From positions 620,001 through 684,000 of the forward strand of contig JACKBS010000006.1 of the NCBI GenBank assembly GCA_020634435.1: DNA of 64,000 nucleotides, in the 5' to 3' direction. Shown here in pieces: positions 24,340 through 31,676 of the stretch. Numbering within the stretch: the stretch's first letter is position 1; every line of letters begins with the position of its first letter. Under the pieces are notes generated by a model. It worked only from the letters and a program-made list of their open reading frames with translations, made no database searches and was not told the DNA's origin. The translations under genes and the position numbers were made by a program. The stretch comes from Ardenticatenaceae bacterium. GTDB lineage: Bacteria; Chloroflexota; Anaerolineae; Promineifilales; Promineifilaceae.

Positions 24340-26428
24340 GAAGAGGGACACAGAGTTGCACGGAGTAGATACAGAGTTGCACAGAGGAAGAGTTGACAGG
24401 AGCCAGCGGCGGCGTGATTTTTGGCTGGTAGTGGCGATTACCTTTGTGGCGTTTGTGCTGCGGCTGTGGCAGTTGGGCCATTTTCCACCCGGCTGGCGCG
24501 ACGATGAACTGATCAATTCGCTGGTTATTTCGCAGCATGTGCTGAATGGTAACCTGGCCGTCTACTACCCGGATGCGTCGGGCCACGAGGCGCTGTACCA
24601 CGCGCTGAATGCCATCATGCTGGGGCTGTTTGGCGCAAATTGGCTGGGCATCCGGCTGCTCTCGGCATTTTTGGGCACGCTGGCCGTGCCGTTGACCTAC
24701 GTGTTGGGGCGCAAACTGTTTGGTCGCTGGGTCGGGCTGACGGCTGCTGCCGGGCTAACATTTAGCTTTTGGGGATTGATGTACGGCCGTTTTGGCCTGC
24801 GCCATGTCATGATGCCCGTGTTGGTAACGGCCGCTTTTTACTTCTTCTGGCGCGGTTTCAAAAAAGGAGATTGGAGACTGGAGATTAGAGATTCTCGCAG
24901 CTCAATCTCCAATTACCAATTACCAATTACCAATTACCTAATTGCTGCTCTCTTCATCAGCCTCGGCTTCTACACCTACTTCGCCGGGCGCGGCGTGCCG
25001 CTGATTTTGCTGGCGTTTATGGCGTTTGTCTGGCTGGTGGCCCGGCCGTTGTTTTACAAAAATTGGCGCGGTTGGCTGGTGATGTTGGTGGTAACGGCCG
25101 TACTGGCCATCCCACTCATTCTTACCCTACAAGCCCAGCCCGAAGCCGAGGTGCGCGTGGGCGAACTGGCCGTGCCATTGGTGGAAGCGCGCCAGGGCAA
25201 TTTTGCGCCGCTGGGTGAGTATGTCGTCACGACGCTGAGCATGTTCCACGCCACCGGCGATGACGAATGGTTGTACAACATCCCCAATCGGCCGTTGTTT
25301 GGCGTGGTAGGAGCGCTGTTCTTCTGGGGTGGGGTGCTGCTGGCGGTTGTGGACGTTATCGGAGCGCTTTGGTTGTGGCTGCACCGCCGGAGTGAGGCAA
25401 CGGCCGTTGACCGAGCATTGCCCGCAGCCTTTTTGTTGCTGTGGTGGCTGGCAGGGATTGCGCCCGCCTTCATCAGCGTGCCGCCCGCCAGCCTGGGCCA
25501 CACCATTTTGGCGCAGCCTGCCACTTACATTTTGGCAGCGCTGCCCATTGGGAGATTGGCAAAAGGGAGATTAGAGATTGATCGCTTAATCTCCAATCTC
25601 CAGTCTCCTTTAACGATAATTTTGGCAATGCTGCTTGTTGCCAGCATTGCCGCCCGCGATCTGCCGGATTATTTCCAGCATTGGCCAGAGCGGGGCATGG
25701 TGCGCTTTTTGTATCGGGCCGATATTCTGAACGTGGCGGATTATGTTAACTCAAATCCAGAGATGACTGATTTTGGTATCTCAGGTGGGCTAGCCGGGCC
25801 TTGGGATCGGGTTGCTTTGCAGATTGGTTTACATAATGATCCAGAGGTTCGGCCGCGATGGTTCAACGCCGAACGGGCGCTTTTGCTGAGCCCGCCGCTA
25901 AGTTTTGTCGGTTTCCCGGAAACGGCCGTTGCCTATGAGCCTTTGCTGAATCCGGTTGCACCACCGGTCACGGCTGGCTACTATTCGCTGGCCCAAACCG
26001 AGGCGCAGATGCTCGCCGAGCGATCTGAGGAGCGCATCTGTTTTACCAATGGATTATGTTGGTTAACGGCCGTTTTCGATCCTGATTCTGGTCGCCTGGA
26101 ATTAGGCTGGCAGGTGGGCGAAACGCTGGACATGCCAGAAATGCCGCTCATCAGTAATCCGCCGCCGCCGGGTGTGTACGCTGGGCCGCGCTTGCAGGTG
26201 TTTGCGCAGCTGCTGGACGCCGAGGGCAACTTCCTCACCGGGGACGATGGCTTATGGGTCGATCCGGCAACGTTGCAGCCGGGCGACACCTTTTTGCAGC
26301 AGCATTGGCTCATTTTGCCAGAGGGTGTGGTGGCAGAAACGGCCGTCTTTGGCCTTTACGATCCGATGACGGGCGAACGCATCCTCACCACCGATGGGCG
26401 TGATCATTTGAGCCAGCTAATTCGTTAA
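24329..26428 (+). CDS. GT-C membrane glycosyltransferase, non-ATG start, three captured repeats
   Basis: A protein of about 699 residues. The first ATG in frame lies far inside the membrane domain, so a TTG (24329 or 24332) or a later GTG must serve as start; the exact start is uncertain. PPGWRDDELINS is the GT-C acidic motif. The membrane half, FYTYFAGRGVPLILL and the beta-rich C-terminal half match the preceding gene. Three stretches are repeat sequence read in frame: the N-terminus (DTELHGVDTELH), a loop near residue 180-205 (GDWRLEIRDSRSSISNYQLPIT) and a loop near 408-428 (GRLEIDRLISNLQSP). It overlaps the previous gene by 11 bases. Confidence 0.78.
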   Translation: MLSKKRDTELHGVDTELHRGRVDRSQRRRDFWLVVAITFVAFVLRLWQLGHFPPGWRDDELINSLVISQHVLNGNLAVYYPDASGHEALYHALNAIMLGLFGANWLGIRLLSAFLGTLAVPLTYVLGRKLFGRWVGLTAAAGLTFSFWGLMYGRFGLRHVMMPVLVTAAFYFFWRGFKKGDWRLEIRDSRSSISNYQLPITNYLIAALFISLGFYTYFAGRGVPLILLAFMAFVWLVARPLFYKNWRGWLVMLVVTAVLAIPLILTLQAQPEAEVRVGELAVPLVEARQGNFAPLGEYVVTTLSMFHATGDDEWLYNIPNRPLFGVVGALFFWGGVLLAVVDVIGALWLWLHRRSEATAVDRALPAAFLLLWWLAGIAPAFISVPPASLGHTILAQPATYILAALPIGRLAKGRLEIDRLISNLQSPLTIILAMLLVASIAARDLPDYFQHWPERGMVRFLYRADILNVADYVNSNPEMTDFGISGGLAGPWDRVALQIGLHNDPEVRPRWFNAERALLLSPPLSFVGFPETAVAYEPLLNPVAPPVTAGYYSLAQTEAQMLAERSEERICFTNGLCWLTAVFDPDSGRLELGWQVGETLDMPEMPLISNPPPPGVYAGPRLQVFAQLLDAEGNFLTGDDGLWVDPATLQPGDTFLQQHWLILPEGVVAETAVFGLYDPMTGERILTTDGRDHLSQLIR
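24340..24395. repeat. ACACAGAGTTGCACGGAG-type repeat at a GT-C gene start
   Basis: Two iterations of GACACAGAGTTGCACGGAG / ATACAGAGTTGCACAGAGG cross the gene junction and become the N-terminal codons of the downstream protein. Related to the GGGACGCAGAG element at 48106-48204. Confidence 0.65.
24866..24942. repeat. In-frame palindromic repeat in a GT-C gene
   Basis: Left arm GGAGATTGGAGACTGG plus GAGATTAGAGATT; right arm AATCTCC followed by four AATTACC units. The arms mix the GGAGATT family with the AATTACC family. The frame stays open. Confidence 0.75.
25549..25608. repeat. Second in-frame GGAGATT-family hairpin in the same GT-C gene
   Basis: GGGAGATTAGAGATT and AATCTCCAATCTCCAGTCTCC form inverted arms around GATCGCTT. 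It lies in a cytoplasmic-type loop between membrane helices. Confidence 0.75.
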
Positions 26429-26490
26429 AAAACCTTCAGAAACAATACAAACTCTTCGACTAATTTCCTGCTTCCTTTAGGCCAAATGAA

Positions 26491-26572
26491 CCATATTGGC
26501 GATCAATAAGCCAATATGAAAAGCTGCAATAGCAATCACTGTTCCACAAATTATGTGCGCGTTCCAATATGG
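26491..26572 (+). promoter_or_regulatory. Three CCAATATGG-type sites and -10 box upstream of the CheB-CheR gene
   Basis: CCATATTGG (26491-26499) and CCAATATGA (26511-26519) form an inverted pair, and CCAATATGG recurs at 26564-26572. A TATAAT box follows at 26586-26591. The third site overlaps the -35 position, as expected for an operator. The remainder of the 200-base gap shows no gene. Confidence 0.5.
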
Positions 26573-26629
26573 ACCACGTCTGTTGTATAATGAGCCGAAT
26601 TAAGCATAGCCTTCCGAGGAATAACTCGC

Positions 26630-29600
26630 ATGAACGAATCCTCCCCAGTAAATTTTTATATAGTTGGTATTGGTACCTCAGCTGGTGGATTAGAGGCACT
26701 TGAACATTTCTTCACGAATATGCCCCCTGATGACCAGTTAGCTTTTGTAGTCGTTCAGCACCTCTCCCCGGATTATAAAAGCCACATGGTTGAACTCCTG
26801 ACCAAATATACTTCACTGAATGTACATGAAGCTCGTGATGGTATGGAAGTTGAACCAAAGAACATTTATCTGATCCCCCAGCGCAAAAATATGACCATCT
26901 TCAAAGGCAAACTATACCTTGTAGAGCGTGGTCGCTCTCAGGGTCTTAATTTGCCGATAGATATATTTTTTGAGTCACTGGCCAAAGATCAGGGTGAAAA
27001 AGCTATTGGCATTGTTTTGTCAGGCACCGGCAGTGACGGTACCAGGGGAATCCGCAGCATTAAAGAAATGGGCGGTATGGTTGTCGCCCAAGATGCAACG
27101 GCCAGGTTTGATGGCATGCCACGCAGTGCTGTTGCTACCCAACTGGTGGACTATGTGATTCCGCCGGAAGAAATGCCGAGGAGTTTATTAAGCTACATTA
27201 AACATCCTTACTTGAACCGCGATCTCTCCGTGTCACCTGCCACCTTAGACGACCGGGTGCCATTAGAAAAACTATTTGCCATCCTTAGAAACCAAACAGG
27301 CATTGACTTTTCTAGTTACAAACCAACCACTATCTTAAGACGTATTGCTCGCCGTATGAGCATCAATCAAATCGACGGAATGGCAGAATACGTAAAATTT
27401 CTTGAACAGTCTCCTACCGAAAGCCAGTTGCTTTACAAAGAGTTCCTAATTAGCGTCACGCGTTTCTTTCGCGATCCTGAAGCCTTTGAGATCATAAAAA
27501 AAGACGTCATTCCAGAACTATTTAAGGGCAGAAAGCCACTTGATCAAATTCGTGTTTGGGTAGCTGGCTGTGCTACAGGGGAAGAAGCATATTCTTTAGC
27601 CATCCTCTTTCAAGAATATATGCAAGAAACTGGCCAGCGGGTGGATGTAAAAATCTTCGCTACCGATATTGATCAGGATGCCCTGGACGTTGCCGGTCGA
27701 GGTCTGTATCCTGAAAGCACTTTAGCCGATATTTCATTTGAACGATTGCAAAACTTTTTTATCAAACGAGGCGACAACCATGAGATACTGAGACATGTGC
27801 GTGCCTCTGTAGTGTTTGCTTATCAAAACTTAATCAAGGATCCACCTTTTTCCCGCATAGACTTAGTTTCGTGCCGCAATCTACTTATTTATCTACAGCC
27901 TCATTTGCAAAAAAGTGTCATGGGCCTCTTTCAGTTTGCCCTTAAACCAGGAGGCTTTATGTTACTGGGAAGTAGCGAAACGGTAGGTAATTTTTCCGAT
28001 GTTTTTGTTAGCCACCATAACCGTTGGAAAATATATCGGTATGAGGGAGACGCATCGCCTACATCCCGCGCCGCCTTCACGATGCCTGGTGATTTACGTC
28101 TACAAGCTCCTCCTGAACCGGTACGTCAGACAACCGTACCGACCGCCGAATGGCATAGCCGGGATTCTATTTTACGCCATCTTGTTGAACAATTGATGCC
28201 GCCCTGTGTCGTAGTGAATGAAAAACAAGATGTTATCCACGCTTTTGGCGAAGTCCGGCAATATTTGGAAGCACCCATTGGCTATCAAGTTAACCTCAAT
28301 ATTATGAATATGGTCAGGCCTGAATTGTCCTTGCCGTTAAGTACAGCTTTGCACCGTACCCTGCAAAATCAAGAAGATGTGACCTACAATCACATTTGTC
28401 TGGAAAATGCAGCGGAAAAAAAATATATCAATTTGACAACACGCCTGTTTTGGGAAAGGAATAATCGTCAGCGCTTGGTCTTGATTATCTTCGAAGAGTC
28501 AGACTATCAACCCCCTGAGTCTGACCTTAATGTAAATTTCGATATTAATCAGAGCGCGGCCCAACGTATCGAAGATTTAGAACTCCAATTACAATACACC
28601 AAAGAAAATCTGCAAGCTACGATTGAAGAATTAGAAACATCAAATGAAGAGTTGCAAGCCACGAACGAAGAACTAATGGCAGCCAATGAAGAACTTCAAA
28701 GCACAAATGAAGAGCTGCAATCAGTTAATGAAGAGTTGAGAACCGTCAACAATGAATATCAGGAGAAGATCAGGGAACTAACTCGCCTAAACAATGACAT
28801 TAATAATTTGCTGGTGGCTACAGACATAGGCACAATTTTCTTGGATTCTAATCTGATGGTGCGTCGATTCACACCTTCGGTACAAAAGGTCGTTAATTTA
28901 ATAGAGAATGATATTGATCGCCCTTTTAAACACATTTCTCACAATTTAGTAGATATTGATTTGCACGAAAAGGCGCAGCAGGTATTAACCACCAAAATTG
29001 CCATTGAACAGGAACTTAATAGTCAGAATAATCGCTCGTATCTGGTTAAGGTGTCACCTTATCTTACCCATTCTCATCAAATTGATGGGATTGTGATTAG
29101 CCTGGTGGACGTGACTCATCGCAGACGGGCTGAAAAAGAAAAAGATGAATATCGAGCAGTGTTAGCCCGCCAACAATCTATTATTTCTCAAACTCAACGA
29201 ATAGTTAATGTAGGCAGTTGGGAATTGAATTTGATAAATAATAGCCTGTCCTGGTCAGACGAAATGTATTATATTTTTGAGGTATCACGTGATGAGTTTG
29301 GTGGCACTTATGAAGGCTTCTTGGAATTAGTCCACCCTGAAGATCGTGAAGTAGTCAAGCAAGCGCATCAAAGCTCAATGAAAGATAAGATTCCTTTTCA
29401 TATTTCGCATCGTGTGCTTCTTAAAGATGGTTCAGTTAAACAGGTTATGGAATGGGGTGAAACCTTTTTTAATGATGATGGCCAGTCTACTCACTCTATA
29501 GGATTAATACAAGACGTTTCAGACTCAACTAACCAGCCTTTTTTGGATCAGTTTCAAAGCGCTGTGTTAACCAGTGGAGATGCTTTTGTTATGACTAATC

Positions 29601-29926
29601 CAAGCCATCCTGAAAATCCTATAGTTTATGTAAACCCAGCATTCGAAAAAATGAGCGGTTATAGCGCTGATGAAGTCATTGGTAAAAATCCGCGGCTGAT
29701 GCAAGGTACGGATAATAATCAGCCAGCATTAGAAAAATTGCGTCAGGCGCTAAGAGATGGTGTTCCTGGACAGGCAGTTGCCCGCAATTATCGCAAAGAT
29801 GGAACACGCTTTTTAAATAGGGTCACAATTTATCCGCTTAAAGACAGATTTGGTCTAATTGTTCGCTGGTTGGGTATTCAACAGGTGATTGCTAAGCAAG
29901 AGCTAGACAAAAACATACCACAATAA
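26630..29926 (+). CDS. CheB-CheR-PAS fusion protein
   Basis: A 1098-residue soluble fusion. A CheB methylesterase domain (about 1-195) has its catalytic Ser17 (GTSAGG), His44 (QHLSPD) and Asp136 (SGTGSDG). A CheR methyltransferase domain (about 215-480) has AGCATGEEAYSLA for SAM binding and ATDIDQDALD. A long coiled coil (about 645-715, many EELQxTNEEL units) leads to a PAS domain and two further PAS domains; the last one has LOV-like sequence GKNPRLMQG but lacks the photo-reactive cysteine. No CheB receiver domain and no chemoreceptor gene are present. Such fusions often feed sensor kinases, which fits the kinase 24 bases downstream. Base composition is AT-richer than neighbours. Confidence 0.92.
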   Translation: MNESSPVNFYIVGIGTSAGGLEALEHFFTNMPPDDQLAFVVVQHLSPDYKSHMVELLTKYTSLNVHEARDGMEVEPKNIYLIPQRKNMTIFKGKLYLVERGRSQGLNLPIDIFFESLAKDQGEKAIGIVLSGTGSDGTRGIRSIKEMGGMVVAQDATARFDGMPRSAVATQLVDYVIPPEEMPRSLLSYIKHPYLNRDLSVSPATLDDRVPLEKLFAILRNQTGIDFSSYKPTTILRRIARRMSINQIDGMAEYVKFLEQSPTESQLLYKEFLISVTRFFRDPEAFEIIKKDVIPELFKGRKPLDQIRVWVAGCATGEEAYSLAILFQEYMQETGQRVDVKIFATDIDQDALDVAGRGLYPESTLADISFERLQNFFIKRGDNHEILRHVRASVVFAYQNLIKDPPFSRIDLVSCRNLLIYLQPHLQKSVMGLFQFALKPGGFMLLGSSETVGNFSDVFVSHHNRWKIYRYEGDASPTSRAAFTMPGDLRLQAPPEPVRQTTVPTAEWHSRDSILRHLVEQLMPPCVVVNEKQDVIHAFGEVRQYLEAPIGYQVNLNIMNMVRPELSLPLSTALHRTLQNQEDVTYNHICLENAAEKKYINLTTRLFWERNNRQRLVLIIFEESDYQPPESDLNVNFDINQSAAQRIEDLELQLQYTKENLQATIEELETSNEELQATNEELMAANEELQSTNEELQSVNEELRTVNNEYQEKIRELTRLNNDINNLLVATDIGTIFLDSNLMVRRFTPSVQKVVNLIENDIDRPFKHISHNLVDIDLHEKAQQVLTTKIAIEQELNSQNNRSYLVKVSPYLTHSHQIDGIVISLVDVTHRRRAEKEKDEYRAVLARQQSIISQTQRIVNVGSWELNLINNSLSWSDEMYYIFEVSRDEFGGTYEGFLELVHPEDREVVKQAHQSSMKDKIPFHISHRVLLKDGSVKQVMEWGETFFNDDGQSTHSIGLIQDVSDSTNQPFLDQFQSAVLTSGDAFVMTNPSHPENPIVYVNPAFEKMSGYSADEVIGKNPRLMQGTDNNQPALEKLRQALRDGVPGQAVARNYRKDGTRFLNRVTIYPLKDRFGLIVRWLGIQQVIAKQELDKNIPQ

Positions 29927-29950
29927 TTAAGTTGCCGGTGGAGAAAATTT

Positions 29951-31615
29951 ATGGATGTGGAAGATATCCGAAAAAAGGCAGAAGCTCTGCTTAAAGAAGA
30001 TCACCCGAAAAAGGATATGTTTTCTGATGAAGATTTATCCCAAATATTGCACGAATTACGGGTTCATCAAGTTGAACTGGAATTGCAGAATGAGGAGTTG
30101 CGTCGCATTCAGGGTGATTTGCAAGCGGCTCGACGTAAATACTTTGATCTGTTTAATCTGGCACCTGTTGGTTACTTCTCCTTTAATCGGCAGGGACACA
30201 TCATAGAATTGAATCTGACAGCGTCCCAGCTTTTAGGACATGGACGGAATTATTTGTTAGGTAAGCCACTAATTCCTTACCTGACCCGAGAAAATCACTC
30301 TGTTTTCTTTACGCATCTGGATGCCGTATTCATCAGTAAAGAGCGCCAACAGTGCGAACTCCAAATTCGTATGCTTAGCGAAAAGGAGCAAAAGGAAATA
30401 CATGTCCGAGTTGACAGTATTGCCGTGAGAGAGGACGATGATTGGTTGTGCTTAAGTACAGTGATCGACATCAGTCAACAAAAGCTGTTGGAGGCGGAAC
30501 TGCTCAGGAACCAAAAACTTGAAGCAGTGGGGTTGTTGGCGGGTGGCATTGCCCATGATTTCAATAATTTGCTGACTGGATTGTTTGGCAATATTGAATT
30601 GGCAAAGGCGTTTTTGTCTGCTAATGACAAAGCGTACAATTACCTTAAGTCGGCAATGTGGTCATTGGAGCGGGCAACCGATCTAACTAATCAACTTTTG
30701 ACTTTTGCCAAAGGCGGCGATCCAATTAAGGAAACGCTTCCCATTGGTAAAATAGTTGCGGAAATGGCTTCATTTTCATTACGGGGTAGCAATGCTAAGT
30801 TACGGACAAATATTTCATCAGATTTATGGTTGGCAGAGGTAGATAAAGGGCAATTAGGTCAGGTTATTAGTAATTTAGCTATCAACGCTCAACAGGCAAT
30901 GCCAACGGGGGGGGTGATCTCTCTATCAGCCGAAAATATTATCGTCTCAGGTGATCGATATGTCAAAATCATAGTGCGGGATGAAGGGACGGGAATAGCG
31001 CCAAAATATATTGATAAGATATTTGATCCTTACTTTTCAACTAAACATAATGGAAGTGGATTGGGATTGGCTATTTCCCACTCTATCATTAGCAAACATA
31101 ACGGCCGTATTACAGTGAGTTCACATGTAAATCAGGGAACTGAATTTTCTATTTACTTGCCCGCAGCAGTTGTTGACACATCGTTTGCTATGAAAGAAGA
31201 ACATTACTACGGCGATACTGCACCACTCAAGACAGCTCGAATTTTAGTCCTCGATGATGAAGCGGCGGTCAGAGAGGTGCTTGGTGCGGCACTAGAGCAA
31301 ATAGGGCATAGGGTTGAGTTTGCCGTTGAAGGGCAAGAAGCCGTCACAAAATATCAAGAGGCTCATAGTGGGGGTGTGCCTTTTCAAGTCGCAATTTTGG
31401 ATTTAACGATTCCAGGTCATATGGGTGGAGCAGAAGTAGCTCAACGTATTTTGGCTTTTGACCCTGATGCTAAATTGGTGGTTTCCAGTGGTTATGCAAC
31501 AGACTCCACCATAGCCAATTATGAGGCGCATGGGTTTCAAGCACGGATTGTAAAGCCGTTTAGCCTGACAGACTTGCGAAAAGTAGTAGAACAGGTGTTG
31601 GCAGAACCTCAATGA
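29951..31615 (+). CDS. PAS hybrid histidine kinase with C-terminal receiver
   Basis: A 554-residue soluble protein. A short coiled coil (LHELRVHQVELELQNEEL) precedes a PAS domain (about 60-180), a HisKA domain with His202 in GGIAHDFNNLL, a HATPase domain (NLAINAQQAMP, DEGTGI, GSGLGLAI) and a receiver domain with the phospho-acceptor Asp484 in AILDLTIPG. The H-D-F-N-N motif is typical of kinases that phosphorylate their own receiver. It follows the CheB-CheR-PAS gene by 24 bases and shares its AT-rich composition, so the pair probably moved and works as a unit. Only one ACGGCCGT occurs, near 31103. Confidence 0.92.
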   Translation: MDVEDIRKKAEALLKEDHPKKDMFSDEDLSQILHELRVHQVELELQNEELRRIQGDLQAARRKYFDLFNLAPVGYFSFNRQGHIIELNLTASQLLGHGRNYLLGKPLIPYLTRENHSVFFTHLDAVFISKERQQCELQIRMLSEKEQKEIHVRVDSIAVREDDDWLCLSTVIDISQQKLLEAELLRNQKLEAVGLLAGGIAHDFNNLLTGLFGNIELAKAFLSANDKAYNYLKSAMWSLERATDLTNQLLTFAKGGDPIKETLPIGKIVAEMASFSLRGSNAKLRTNISSDLWLAEVDKGQLGQVISNLAINAQQAMPTGGVISLSAENIIVSGDRYVKIIVRDEGTGIAPKYIDKIFDPYFSTKHNGSGLGLAISHSIISKHNGRITVSSHVNQGTEFSIYLPAAVVDTSFAMKEEHYYGDTAPLKTARILVLDDEAAVREVLGAALEQIGHRVEFAVEGQEAVTKYQEAHSGGVPFQVAILDLTIPGHMGGAEVAQRILAFDPDAKLVVSSGYATDSTIANYEAHGFQARIVKPFSLTDLRKVVEQVLAEPQ

Positions 31616-31676
31616 GTATTACTCCAGAAAGTGTGAATATATCAACCAGATGAGAATGATAGCTGGCAAATAAGGG

